From Aporrectodea caliginosa (taxonomy: Eukaryota > Annelida > Clitellata > Crassiclitellata > Lumbricidae): a DNA stretch of 64,000 bases. The translations under genes were made by a program, and so were the position numbers. This document shows positions 42,304-52,920 of the stretch, one piece after another (positions within the stretch are counted from its first letter, which is position 1; each line of letters begins with the position of its first letter). The notes under the pieces were generated by a model. The model was given only the letters and a program-made list of their open reading frames with translations. It did no database searches and was not told the origin of the DNA. Where the stretch lies: contig JACEVL010000159.1 of assembly GCA_020284085.1 (NCBI GenBank), positions 1,801,231 to 1,865,230 of the forward strand, written 5' to 3'.

Positions 42304-45300
42304 ATAAGAGGTCCTTAAATACACTTACTTAGAAAATGTATCTTTAATTAATTTATTGCGGCAGCCGGAGGCCAAACAAAAATGTTTCAGCTTTCACGTC
42401 TTAAATTCTTACTCAGTTTTAGACCGATTGACTTCAAACTTGACCGAGGTAAGGTCATAAGGAGTGAGAGGTCCCAAATAATATGGTAATGACAGCCGTA
42501 AAATTCATCCCAATGATCTATTTGATGTTGACAATCATTTCTTGCTGACTTTCTCCACAAAGAAAAAAGTCCTGGAAAACGGATAGGGCCTACGTGTTTG
42601 TTGGCATTCACTATCGTGGAATGTGGAAATGTTTAATTTCGTAAGACGTACAGTAACAATGATCAAATAATACACAGAAACACAGAAAAATAACAGAACT
42701 CATGTCCTAAATACAAGCATGTAAAGCACTGTCTTTAAGTTTCTAGTGTAAACCTGGAAACTGAAAAAAAATCAAACGAAATACGAGGAGAAGAAGCTGC
42801 AACAGCTTATCTAGTCGTCCCCGTTAGGATATCAAGGAAATTAGGCCTACTCAATGAGATAACTGTAGTGACAGTTAATCAAAGTGCTGTTAGGACACTC
42901 AGATAGCATCAAACCTCATGAGAACAAATTAGTAATATTGATCAAGCAAACATGATTTAAATGCAGACTTAAACACATTATAAATACGCAAATCACGAAT
43001 TCTAGCATCAATGGAGTTCCATAATTGAGGGCCTTTAATTCTAACAGTGGATTGTCTTATATTAGTCCTACAGATCTCAGACCGGTAATTATGTTTATGT
43101 CTAGTATTATAGTCAGTTTGAGGGATGAGGCTGGTAATAACCATCTTAATTTAGATATTATACCGATAACTTTGGATACCTTATTGGTAACAAGCTCAAT
43201 GTGCATGTGCCAGGAAAGATTTTCGTTAATAATAACACCCAGAAACTTTACATTAGTTGCACGACATAATTCAGTGTTATCAATCCTGATCATAGGAATA
43301 GAGGATTCAGGTACTTGTTTACCACGACTTTTAAATAAGACATAATTGGATTTCTTAACATTCAGAGATAACAAATTTACATGGAACCACATGGACAATT
43401 GCTCAAGTTCATGATTCATACAATGAAATAGGTCCATAAAATTCGTTCCAACTAAAAAGGCAGAAGTATCATCAGCAAACAAGGTTAAATTCAGTTTGGA
43501 GGAACAATTGATTACATCATTAATATACACCAGGAATAATAACGGGCCCAAATTAGACCCTTGAGGAACACCACACAGAATAGGTGCAGGGCCCGAAAAA
43601 GATCCAGCAAAATGAACCTGTTGATGCCTATCAGACAAGTAAGACCTAAACCAATCCAATGCGACACCACGGATACCATGGTGTTGGAGCTTAGCAAGTA
43701 ACTTCTCATGATCCAAAGTATCAAAGGCTTTGGACAGATCCAGAAATATGCCTAAGGTATAATTACCATCATCCAGAGCCCCCGATATTTTATCAATTAC
43801 CTCAATTAAGGCAAGATTAGTAGAGTGATTTTTTCTAAAACCGAATTGCTTCTCAAATAAAATCTTATTGTCAATGAGGAAATCATATAATCTTTTATAC
43901 ATAATTTTTTCAAGAATTTTTGAGAAACAAGGTAGTTTTGAGATGGGACGATAATTCATCATATCATAACAATCCCCTGTTTTAAATATTGGAGATACAA
44001 TTGCAGTTTTCATATTATGTGGCACAATACCTGTTAGAAAAGACTGATTAATCAAATGAGCTAGTGGTAACGATATGTTAGCCGCACATCGCTTAATAAT
44101 TTCCACCGGAACTATAAGGGAACCAGTAGCTTTTGTAGTCTTTAAATTCGTGATAATAGTCTGTATCTCCAGTTCATATGTGGGGGTAAGAAATATTGAA
44201 TTAGTGTTTGGTTCCTTTAAGTATTTAAAGACAGTGTTAGTGGTAGGTGGAATTTTTGATGCCAACGTGGGTCCTATAGTAACAAAGTATTTATTAAAAG
44301 ATTCAGCAATTATGGCTGGATCGGTCTCAATTTGACCATTAATTCTTAGAGAAGGGTTAATTTGTTGAGGACCATTTTGGTGCAGGGCTTCTTTCAATGT
44401 CTTCCATATTTCCTTTAGATTGCCACAGTGTGATTCTAATCTAGTAGTATAATATTGTTTCTCACATTTCCGTAAAACTGCTGTTAATCTATTTTTATAC
44501 GTTTTGTATTTTAAAAGGGCATCATTGGTTTTGATTTTCAGATATTTCCTGTATAACAAATTTTTCTTTTTACACGATTTCAGCAAAGCATTAGATATCC
44601 AAGGCTTAGTTTTGGTTTTAAATAACCTAGTCCTCCGTGATCGGAGTGGGAAGCAGGAGTCGTACAATCCATTCAGTTTATTATTTAGAAGATTTGAAAT
44701 ATCATCTGGGTCATTGAGTGCACATAGGTCATCCCAGGTTTCCTCCCTGAGAAGTGACTGGAAATCATCAATTGCCTGTTCATTACTTGGGCGATATGAC
44801 ACATACTTACTTTTAGGAATATGGTCCACTTTGCAATTAAGAATAACAAAGATGGGTAAATGGTCGCTTATGTCAGCATAAAATACACCCGGCCATTCAT
44901 CATACTTTAACCTATTCGAGAAAACATTATCAATAAGGGTAGAGGAATGGCTAGTTATTCTAGTCGGTATATTGATAAGGGGACGAAAGTAAACAGAGGA
45001 CATAGTATTAATGAAATCGCAAGTAGGATGATGCGAGTCATAATTAATTAAGTTGATATTGAAGTCTCCACAAATATAGCAATCACCTCTAAGATTAGTC
45101 AGCTGAGTGTTCAAGGTAACCATATCAGAATTAAATTTAATTATATTAGTACCTGGAGGTCTATATAATCCACCAACTACCATGCTAGGCCTATTAAGTA
45201 AAGAGATCCTAAGAAACAGGTATTCAGTAAGACTTTCCCAGTTTAATTGTATGTCAATAATTTGCGCTTCCAAACATTCATCAACTAATATAGCAACCCC

Positions 45301-45978
45301 TCCACCCTTACTACCAGATCGAGATTTCACAAAGGCCTTATAGCCTGGGTAATGAATTTGGTCCTCGGTGTCATGTGTTGACCAGGTTTCAGTAAGGGCA
45401 ATTATCTGAAATTTGCTTTTAATATTTTTAATATACATCCATAATTTATCTTGGTTCCTATTATAACTACGTACATTTACATGGAGGATTTTTATATTGG
45501 ACTGGAGGCTATTCTCAGTAATTAATTTGTTAAAGCCATCTTCAGTATAGTATTTGGATAGGGACCTAGTAGCAGGATTAATTAAGTTCAGATCAGGATC
45601 GTTGTCACGAGTATCCGTGATGAAAACCTCATCAAAACCACTGGGTGGACTTTTTGCAATATCAGTGTCATCATCTGTCATAAGAAAAGTGTCTCTAATA
45701 GGCCCAACACCACACCTATCAGTCACAAATTCATCATCAACCATATAAAAAGGCAATTTGCAAAGTAGACAAGCATTACAGTTTAAACATGACCCTATTC
45801 TCAGACATCTGTCACATAACCCATCACTTATTTGTGTCTTGAGACTGCAGGAAAGATTTAGCATGTCAGTAGCCATAATTAATGTTCAGACAAACACGTA
45901 AGCAGGTAACGGCCCAATACATTATGCTCCAATCTCTCAATTCAATTGTCACATGATGCTTCAAATAGACACGATGCA
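42304..45978 (-). mobile_element. LINE-E, near full-length non-LTR retrotransposon
   Basis: Flanked by the exact 15-bp repeat ATGTAATATTGACCC (42289-42303 and 45979-45993), the probable target duplication. On the minus strand there is about 100 bp of 5' leader, a long ORF (45876-43057), a frame-shifted C-terminal segment (43144-42929) and about 600 bp of 3' sequence. The duplication could be coincidental if both sides lie in a repeat, but its length fits LINE integration. Confidence 0.7.
43057..45876 (-). CDS. LINE-E endonuclease-reverse transcriptase, C-terminally altered
   Basis: 939 codons from ATG. The N-terminus is cysteine-rich (CDRCLRIGSCLNCNACLLC). An AP-type endonuclease (about residues 115-350) follows with LHVNVRSYNRNQDKL, LTETWSTHD, CGDFNINL and DISDHLPIFVI; it nicks the target DNA. 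The reverse transcriptase (about 545-850) has NYRPISKLPCFSKILEKIMY, FGFRKNHSTNLALIEV, FLDLSKAFDTLDHEKLL, GVPQGSNLGPLLFLVYIND and LFADDTSAFLVG. After LRWLLPASSL the frame changes. The usual C-terminal end (TDYNTRHKHN, CRTNIRQ, GPQLWNSIDARIR) lies in another frame at 43144-42929, and about 100 residues between are missing. A deletion around 43130-43150 explains both. The enzyme motifs are intact but the protein end is lost. L2/CR1-like. Confidence 0.9.
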   Translation of the reverse strand: MATDMLNLSCSLKTQISDGLCDRCLRIGSCLNCNACLLCKLPFYMVDDEFVTDRCGVGPIRDTFLMTDDDTDIAKSPPSGFDEVFITDTRDNDPDLNLINPATRSLSKYYTEDGFNKLITENSLQSNIKILHVNVRSYNRNQDKLWMYIKNIKSKFQIIALTETWSTHDTEDQIHYPGYKAFVKSRSGSKGGGVAILVDECLEAQIIDIQLNWESLTEYLFLRISLLNRPSMVVGGLYRPPGTNIIKFNSDMVTLNTQLTNLRGDCYICGDFNINLINYDSHHPTCDFINTMSSVYFRPLINIPTRITSHSSTLIDNVFSNRLKYDEWPGVFYADISDHLPIFVILNCKVDHIPKSKYVSYRPSNEQAIDDFQSLLREETWDDLCALNDPDDISNLLNNKLNGLYDSCFPLRSRRTRLFKTKTKPWISNALLKSCKKKNLLYRKYLKIKTNDALLKYKTYKNRLTAVLRKCEKQYYTTRLESHCGNLKEIWKTLKEALHQNGPQQINPSLRINGQIETDPAIIAESFNKYFVTIGPTLASKIPPTTNTVFKYLKEPNTNSIFLTPTYELEIQTIITNLKTTKATGSLIVPVEIIKRCAANISLPLAHLINQSFLTGIVPHNMKTAIVSPIFKTGDCYDMMNYRPISKLPCFSKILEKIMYKRLYDFLIDNKILFEKQFGFRKNHSTNLALIEVIDKISGALDDGNYTLGIFLDLSKAFDTLDHEKLLAKLQHHGIRGVALDWFRSYLSDRHQQVHFAGSFSGPAPILCGVPQGSNLGPLLFLVYINDVINCSSKLNLTLFADDTSAFLVGTNFMDLFHCMNHELEQLSMWFHVNLLSLNVKKSNYVLFKSRGKQVPESSIPMIRIDNTELCRATNVKFLGVIINENLSWHMHIELVTNKVSKVIGIISKLRWLLPASSLKLTIILDINIITGLRSVGLI

Positions 45979-45993
45979 ATGTAATATTGACCC

Positions 45994-46440
45994 TTAAACG
46001 CTTTCACGTTAATTTTTCTATTATCGTCTTTAAATAGCTTTACACAAGAGTACAATTATTATAGGTTGCATTGCTTTTGTGAAGGACTACAAGAAATTCA
46101 AGAAGTAGAAAAAATTATGTCAGCTCCAGGCAAAAACACTACTTGCCGAGACGAAAAGCGGCCTTATAAATACCGCTGTCGTGAAGTTGGATGTTCTTCG
46201 GTGATTGACGACAAAAAATGGCTGCGTCATTGCCAAAGCAAACACAAGTTTAGTTTTTTACTGTTTAAAGTAAGCCGACACGAAACAATCAAAAGAGAAA
46301 TTGTACAATTCCGAATTGGTAGCGGTGATTGGCAGTCATACATGCCAAACTGTCGTGAAGGTGGCGCCACAACTAGCAGACCTAGACCTAGTAGCCTAGT
46401 CATAATGCTGTGCATGCTCCGACAACTACTGAGGCCGAAA
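45994..46440 (+). other. ORF with zinc-finger-like motif, unassigned
   Basis: A frame from about 46066 encodes RPYKYRCREVGCSSVIDDKK, then WLRHCQSKHKF, a C-x4-C...H-x4-H-like arrangement, and then SRHETIKREIVQFRIGSGDW. It runs into an AT microsatellite and stops. It could be the N-terminus of a transposase or a host zinc-finger exon. I cannot assign it. Confidence 0.3.
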
Positions 46441-46483
46441 CATTTACTCCACTTCTTGCTTCCGCTGATGCACCTGTATTATA

Positions 46484-46484
<1 letters not shown>

Positions 46485-46549
<65 letters not shown>
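46485..46549. repeat. (AT)n microsatellite
   Basis: About 65 bp of AT dinucleotide. It is followed by TATTCGTTTAATG and GTTGACACACCGCAAC, the third copy of the dispersed motif at 3954 and 6067. Confidence 0.97.
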
Positions 46550-46551
<2 letters not shown>

Positions 46552-46707
46552 GAATATATATATTCGTTTAATGAAAAAACATGTTGACACACCGCAACAA
46601 GTTACAGGTTATAAAGAGGATAATACTGTGAATTAATGAAAAAGGAAGAGCTAAAAAGTAAAACTAAGGATCATTAAAATGTTGGTAGAGCTACTGAGAA
46701 CCCGAGT

Positions 46708-47628
46708 GAGTTATAGGGATAATCGATCGTTAATGGATGGAAAATTCGAGGACTTGAGCTGGGAGCGATAGCGGAGAGCGTCCACACAGCACACCGGGCG
46801 CATTCCATGCATCAGCTCCTGTCTTGGCTTCAACGATGGAGTAACCCCGTCAGGGCGAAGGTTGGAGCAGGTCACTGAGGTGGTGTTCCTCCACAGGCCG
46901 CCGGACCTCGTTCGGCCAAAGGTGGCGGCAGCGGTTGTCGGCCACCGTGTTGGCCACCGTGCTCGCGGTCGTCCGGTCCCGCTCCATAGAACTACGACCT
47001 TCCGCTATCTGCCCAGACAACCGCCCACACAAGGGACGAAGGTTGGAGCACGTCACTGTGGTGGCGATGATGGTTGTTCCTCCACAGACGGCCGGATCGT
47101 TGTTCCTCCACAGACGGCCGGTATCACGAAATAGAGTATCCGTCCTAGGACTATCCGGGGGATGTATGAATTTATCCTCCCGGATGGAATAAACCGGTTT
47201 AGAGTATCCGGGGGGGATAGAATGGTTTATCCCCAACGATCCGGCCGTCTGTGGAGGAACAACCATCATCGCCACCACAGTGACGTGCTCCAACCTTCGT
47301 CCCTTGTGTGGGCGGTTGTCTGGGCAGATAGCGGAAGGTCGTAGTTCTATGGAGCGGGACCGGACGACCGCGAGCACGGTGGCCAACACGGTGGCCGACA
47401 ACCGCTGCCGCCACCTTTGGCCGAACGAGGTCCGGCGGCCTGTGGAGGAACACCACCTCAGTGACCTGCTCCAACCTTCGCCCTGACGGGGTTACTCCAT
47501 CGTTGAAGCCAAGACAGGAGCTGATGCATGGAATGCGCCCGGTGTGCTGTGTGGACGCTCTCCGCTATCGCTCCCAGCTCAAGTCCTCGAATTTTCCATC
47601 CATTAACGATCGATTATCCCTATAACTC
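46708..47628. repeat. 395-bp inverted duplication with 131-bp spacer
   Basis: Left arm 46708-47102 and right arm 47234-47628 are reverse complements of equal length. Blocks I compared across the arms matched without gaps or differences. Arms run from GAGTTATAGGGATAATCG to GGATCGTTG. The spacer contains the left part of a CCGGTATCACGAAATAGAG element. Within each arm a GAAGGTTGGAGCA...GTCACTG block occurs twice. Identical protein frames on both strands are a consequence, not genes. Confidence 0.95.
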
Positions 47629-47916
47629 AGAACTCACTCGAGTCTCAGGGGGGATAAACCATTCTATCCCCCATCGGTATACGCATCACGATAGCCTCGG
47701 CGAAAAATCCAGTCAAAATCACCAAAAACGAAGTAAATTGATTTCAGGTCGACTTACAAACTAAATATACGCAATTTAAAAATATTATGTGTAGAATAAA
47801 TCCAAACAGTACGACTGAATATACTTAAAAACCGCCAAAAATGCAATTAAACCGAATACTCCATTTCGCTAAGGGGGATACTGATGTATGGGGGATACTC
47901 TATTTCGTGACACCGG
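47119..47916. mobile_element. CCGGTATCACGAAATAGAG element, copy 2, interrupted
   Basis: Left part 47119-47233 and right part from about 47643 to 47916 together match the copy at 21917-22279 in reverse orientation. Terminal inverted repeats are CCGGTATCACGAAATAGAG and CTATTTCGTGACACCGG. The right arm of the inverted duplication (47234-47628) sits between the two parts. Confidence 0.7.
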
Positions 47917-48479
47917 CCAGCGCAAAGTCGCCCTCGTACAGGCGGTCGTCCGGTCACGCTCGTTGAACCGTGACTAGTCGCCATAAGCCTCGTGAATCAG
48001 CCACAAAAACATCCAAATCTTGCTATAGATTTCGCTATTTCAGATGTTATCAACGAACTCTTATGCAGACTGGCGTTATCCGGCTCTCACTAAAAGCGCT
48101 TCAGCAGCTGTCGATATAATCCATAGGAAATCGCGCAAAACATGTGTTTAGGAAACACTGAGCGTATGGCAGCCTATTAGGCGCCCATCCCATCAACCGC
48201 CCATCCCTGATGAACCGGAACACACTGACTCTACTACACCAACAACTCTGCGATCTCACAATGAAGATAATTTGCCGACCGGATTGTCCGACTCTACACT
48301 TCAGGTCCAGGAACACACCGAAGATCAAAACAAGGTGCACAATGTGACTGGAGCTGTGCATGCATCTGAAACCAATTTGGAAACTGTTCATAGTTCATAT
48401 AGGCCTACAGCAATAACCGCTACTGTTAACGTTGACTCCACGACCACGAAAACCTGTGCTCCAGTAGTGGAGCTTATGA
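47917..48479. other. no clear gene; possible transposase upstream region
   Basis: A low-complexity frame at 48272-48487 rich in Thr/Val/Ser leads into the transposase remnant. It could be its N-terminal region. No domain is visible. Confidence 0.35.
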
Positions 48480-49242
48480 GCTATTGACTCTATTGAGTTA
48501 ACTAACGATCCTGCCAAATACGTGAATAAGAGACTCGATAGCACCACAATGATTAATCTAATGCTCTCGACGCAATATTTCCAGCCTGATTACCCTCTTA
48601 AACTTGATGAAAACCAAGACCACTCAACCAAGTTGGTTCCGAATGGAATTACCTGACAAAACTATCCGACGTCGGGCCTGGCTGTCCTATACAGCATCTC
48701 GCGTAAGTCTTTGTTTTATGTGACGTGCATTGCCGTAGGAGGACCGTCGTCACCCGCTACATGGACGTCAACGGGGTGTAGTGCCTGGAGCCACATTGTC
48801 CGTGACATCAACCTGCATGAAACGAGTGCAGATCACCATACAGCAGAAATTTTACGTCTTCAGTGGTTGCCGAAATGGCACTTGGTGGACTCGTTTGACA
48901 CTCAGCGAATCATTTGGAATGAACAGGTAGAGAGAAATCATCGAGCCATGGATGTAATGATTGACACAGTCAAGTATCTAGCGAAGGAGCACTTGGCACT
49001 ACGGTGCCATGTCACGCACGACGGAAAATTTGTTAATCTCTTTTCGCTGCTTGGGAAACGTGACTCCACTGCAGCATCTGCAAATGCTGCACGAACGTGG
49101 TGAAGACAAAATTGAATGTAACCTAATTAGCGCTGGCAATCAGAGGAGGCTTCTCGGCTGTATGAAGCAGATGATTCAGGAAGAAATTGTGTTAGCTATA
49201 ACTTCCAAGATGCCTTATTCTCTGCTATTTGATGGCACCACC
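48480..49242 (+). pseudogene. hAT-like transposase remnant 2, 5' part
   Basis: Several frames together read WFRMELPDKTIRRRAWLSYT (about 48632), SSPATWTSTGCSAWS, NLHETSADHHTAEILRLQWL, VERNHRAMDVMIDTVKYLAK, DGKFVNLFSLLGKRD and, after a frameshift near 49070, NLISAGNQRRLLGCMKQMI to SLLFDGTT. This is the N-terminal TTF-finger and linker region of hAT-type transposases of the DUF4371 class. The DGTT block (canonically DETTD) is cut at GCACCACC (49235-49242), and coding resumes at 60876. Stops and frameshifts make it inactive. Confidence 0.8.
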
Positions 49243-49734
49243 CAGTACCGGCTTTACCATTGTGCGAACCGTGCAATTGCATAGGGCCCGCAAATTAGGG
49301 AGCTAGAAAATGTCAGAAAATTAATATGAAGAAGACACCCTAATAATAATAGGCCTATTATAGTTTCAATTAAATCTTCCCTTTTATCAAAAAATAAGAA
49401 AAGTTACTTTTTTCTGCGACATTTTATGTGACATTTTCGGGCCCCCTATTAGTGAGCAAGCCCGAAAATCTTACAGTAAAACCTGTGATATTTTTCGAGC
49501 CCCCTATTGTGGGGCATGAAAGTGTCACAGAAAATTAACATGAACAAGACACCCTAATAATAATGTTATGGTTTCAATTTAATCTTCTCTTTTGTCAAAA
49601 AAAAAAGTCAAATGGTACCAAGTTGAAACCATTTGACTTTCAGTTTTTGACACAATATATCAATCTTTATTTCACCAAAAGAACATTGGTAGCACAACAA
49701 AAAAAATGAACATGAAAAGCAAAACAAGAAAATC

Positions 49735-52509
49735 TCATGCACTTATGGTGTCTGAGAAAAAACATAGAAACCTGACAACCTCATTGTCATGCGAACGGCA
49801 TTTGTGCATAAAATGCAGTCTTCTGGAAAACCAACAGTCTTTAATAGTATTTTCATTCATGAATTGCAGTACCGATGCAACACTGCTATGACATATTTTG
49901 AAAATTTTACATATAGCAGAACTGTACGTGTACTCTAAGGAGTTCAGCTCACTGTTGGTAGGGCTGATAGCCTCCATTCCATACAGGAGAAATGGTTTAC
50001 AGTGTGCACTAACCAAATACAACAACACAGGTTCACTAAATTTGTAGCATTTGCTATACAATGAGTTAAATGACCGATAAAACTTCACACGCATTTCATG
50101 CAAACTAAGTTTAAATGACTTGGCTGCAACCAGAAAACAGCCAAGATATTTTAGCTTGTCCACATAATTAATTTCTACTCCGTTGACATTGATGTTCTTG
50201 CACGCATTACGGAAATGTGATCCAATCCTTATCACTTGAGATTTGGCCACATTTAACTTCATGTCAATACCCTCTAGCTCAACAGAGCAAATATCAACCA
50301 TAGCTTGGAGGTCACACAGGGATGCTGACATTAAGATGAGGTCATCTGCATACATGACACACCCTAAGTAGGTCTCCCCAATTCTACATCCATGACCGGA
50401 TCGACTTAGCTTTTCAATTAGGTCGTTAACATAAACTGCAAATAGAACTGGAGATAGAACACCACCTTGCCTAACTCCGCAGGTTAGAGTTATCAAATCT
50501 GAAAATATATTGTCCCACCTCACGAAGGCTGCACTGAGACTATACCAGGTTATAAGGGTGGTCAGAACTTCACGAGGAACCTGTCTGTCCATTAGCTTAT
50601 TGAACAAAGCAAAGTGATTCACTTTGTCAAAAGCTTTTGACATGTCTAATGCACATAAGTTGATAGTTGACCCATGACTTGTAAAGTAGTCCACCACTGT
50701 TCCGACTGCAAGGATTGCATGTGAACAACCCAATCCCTTTTTGAATCCAAACTGCAAATCAGATGTGCATAAATAGCTGCCATAATGCTCCAGCACACAC
50801 ATTTCAAACAGTTTCGATAGATTTGAACTTAATGTGATGCCACGGTAGTTATCACTATTGCCATTGTCTAAGGTATGCCCTTTTTCCAGGGGTACAATTA
50901 TGCCCAAACCAAAACTGGTGGGAACTCTGCCATGCACAAGCATTTGGTTGAATAAAAGTGAGAGCAAAACAACCAGTCTAGGATGAGCATGAATTAGATG
51001 TTCAGTCTCAATGCGATCCAGACCAGAGGCTTTACCCCGCTTCATTTTACGAATGCATTGGTCAACTAGTTCTACTGTTATCACTTTATATTGAGAAGCT
51101 GGATTATATTGGCTAAACCTATTGTGAAATCGCTTATTCAGTTTCTCACTGGTTTTTGCATTATTAGGAGAGCATGCAGTTCTAAAATTTGAAGCAAAGG
51201 CCATAGAAATGTCTCTTGGCTCACTACAACCATCTACAGCTAAGGGAGGTTTATGGTTAGCTTTAAATTTGGCTTGCCAAGTTTTCCAGAAAGAATTTGT
51301 GTCCTTTGCCAAAAGATATTCATGTAAGTCATTAGAAGCATAGGCATCTTCCTTAGATTTCTTGTTCCTAATGGCACGCTTATATTCAGCTTTTGCACAC
51401 CTTTTGGCATCATGTATTGGTCCCTGACTGGGTCGTCCACATGCTTTCCACAGGTCATGAGCAGCTATAGACTTGTTCTTCAAATCCGTGAGCTCACCAT
51501 CCCAATAGTGCTTATAGTGCGACGCAGTGGTTCTAGGACAGTGTTCATCTGCGGCTTGACACAGTCCATCAACTATCATGTTGTAAACAACATCTATGTC
51601 ATAATCATGTTCATGCAAACACCCTACATTACAGTTTGTAAAGATTTTTGATGAATGAATCTGGCCTAAGTATACATTAGTGGCACTGTAATATGATGCA
51701 AGATCAGCTTTATCCCATCTAATACGCCCGGACTTGATGCTATTAGGAACCTGCCTAACAAAGTCATCACCATTATCCAGCAGACTCTCGGAAAAGTGCA
51801 ATACCAGAGGTAAATGGTCAGAAAGATTCATACCACTGTCAATTATCTCTGATGACTCAACTTTATCAAACAGTGCTACATCAACAAAGAAATGATCAAT
51901 AAATGACTTAGAGTTGTTTGCCTCAGACACATATGTGAACCTTGTGGGACTAGCCACTTTGGAGTCACACAGCTTCAGCATAGAAGATCTAACAAAGTCA
52001 TTGACAATTGCACGACATGATAACTCATTTACAAACTGTAGGTTAAAATCACCTCCAAGGATGACACTACATTCAGGGTAGTCGCTTAGGATGTTTTCAA
52101 TGACACCTACTAGGTTCAACAATATGTCATCATAGGCATTGCCGTTGCATGCATTTACAGGGAAATAAACATTTATAAACAGATGATTCTTAATTTTTAC
52201 TGCAATGAGTCTATCTAATTTCAACAGTATCTTCAAGTTGCACACAAGCTTGTTGTCCACAAGAATAGCCACCCCTCCAAATGGCCTACCTCTTAAAACA
52301 CCTCGACCAAGCACATCAGCCATTGCCGAGCTAGCAACAGCAGTGAATCTGTCATTTAAGCCAGACAAACAATCAAGACTGTTGGGCAACAACCAGTGTT
52401 CTTGGACAAATATTATACAACAGGTTTGGCACAGTTCAGACAACATTGACCGGCCTTGGTTCAGACCATGTAAATTAAAGGAGCCTACTGTGTGGAATTT
52501 ACACTCCAT
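49735..52509 (-). CDS. LINE-F ORF2: endonuclease-reverse transcriptase
   Basis: 924 codons from ATG. AP-type endonuclease (about residues 8-245) with FNLHGLNQG, FVQEHWLLP, LGGDFNLQF and NLSDHLPLVLHF. The reverse transcriptase (about 505-760) has NYRGITLSSNLSKLFEMC, QFGFKKGLGCSHAI, CALDMSKAFDKVNHFALF, CGVRQGGVLSPVLFAVYVND and VMYADDLILMSAS, all catalytic blocks in one frame. The C-terminal region has KLKYLGCFL and CKPFLLYGMEAI. It differs from LINE-E in the VRQGG and YADDL signatures, closer to the I or related clades. The ATG overlaps the ORF1 stop. No internal stop, so the ORF could be functional, though the element is 5'-truncated. Confidence 0.9.
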   Translation of the reverse strand: MECKFHTVGSFNLHGLNQGRSMLSELCQTCCIIFVQEHWLLPNSLDCLSGLNDRFTAVASSAMADVLGRGVLRGRPFGGVAILVDNKLVCNLKILLKLDRLIAVKIKNHLFINVYFPVNACNGNAYDDILLNLVGVIENILSDYPECSVILGGDFNLQFVNELSCRAIVNDFVRSSMLKLCDSKVASPTRFTYVSEANNSKSFIDHFFVDVALFDKVESSEIIDSGMNLSDHLPLVLHFSESLLDNGDDFVRQVPNSIKSGRIRWDKADLASYYSATNVYLGQIHSSKIFTNCNVGCLHEHDYDIDVVYNMIVDGLCQAADEHCPRTTASHYKHYWDGELTDLKNKSIAAHDLWKACGRPSQGPIHDAKRCAKAEYKRAIRNKKSKEDAYASNDLHEYLLAKDTNSFWKTWQAKFKANHKPPLAVDGCSEPRDISMAFASNFRTACSPNNAKTSEKLNKRFHNRFSQYNPASQYKVITVELVDQCIRKMKRGKASGLDRIETEHLIHAHPRLVVLLSLLFNQMLVHGRVPTSFGLGIIVPLEKGHTLDNGNSDNYRGITLSSNLSKLFEMCVLEHYGSYLCTSDLQFGFKKGLGCSHAILAVGTVVDYFTSHGSTINLCALDMSKAFDKVNHFALFNKLMDRQVPREVLTTLITWYSLSAAFVRWDNIFSDLITLTCGVRQGGVLSPVLFAVYVNDLIEKLSRSGHGCRIGETYLGCVMYADDLILMSASLCDLQAMVDICSVELEGIDMKLNVAKSQVIRIGSHFRNACKNINVNGVEINYVDKLKYLGCFLVAAKSFKLSLHEMRVKFYRSFNSLYSKCYKFSEPVLLYLVSAHCKPFLLYGMEAISPTNSELNSLEYTYSSAICKIFKICHSSVASVLQFMNENTIKDCWFSRRLHFMHKCRSHDNEVVRFLCFFSDTISA

Positions 52510-52920
52510 TCTTGGACAGGTCGGTTTTATCAGTTAAGACTACCGCAAGGCTGCTGCAGGGTGGTTGCTGTTCTGAATTCTCTGCTGACTCCATGCCTAC
52601 AGAAGACTTCTTGGCATCAGCAGGTTTGAACTTCCACGGCCTCACCATGATGCCACGTGGCCAGATTTCTTTGTCCAAGATTTTACTGACGATTTCTTTT
52701 TCGACGCAAAGGCGAAAAGCTCTGCTGGTGTTTTCCAGCGACCCCTGCTTCCGCCATGACTTGCAATCAAAACAGGAGACAACTGGAATGTCCAGTGATT
52801 TCAGATGGTCAATGATGTCATTTGGTTGGCATCCTTCAGAGGCATTGTCCACGTGGAAAATAGCTTTGTGCACAACTGGCCTAGCCAGTACAATATATGT
52901 TGTCGCAAAAGATAATATTG
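52499..52920 (-). CDS. LINE-F ORF1, C-terminal part
   Basis: Open frame entering from about 52920 without its own start, ending TAA at 52501-52499. Residues such as KAIFHVDNASEGCQPNDII, DHLKSLDIPVVSCFDCKSW, RAFRLCVEKEIVSKILD and WPRGIMVRPWKF resemble the RNA-binding ORF1 proteins of invertebrate LINEs. The last codons overlap the ORF2 start by 11 bp. Upstream coding is cut at or before a 13-bp inverted repeat (52919-52950), so ORF1 is 5'-truncated. Confidence 0.75.

Noticed and set aside
46850..47486. Identical 70-180-codon frames on both strands
   Set aside because: Mirror frames created by the inverted duplication; no independent support.
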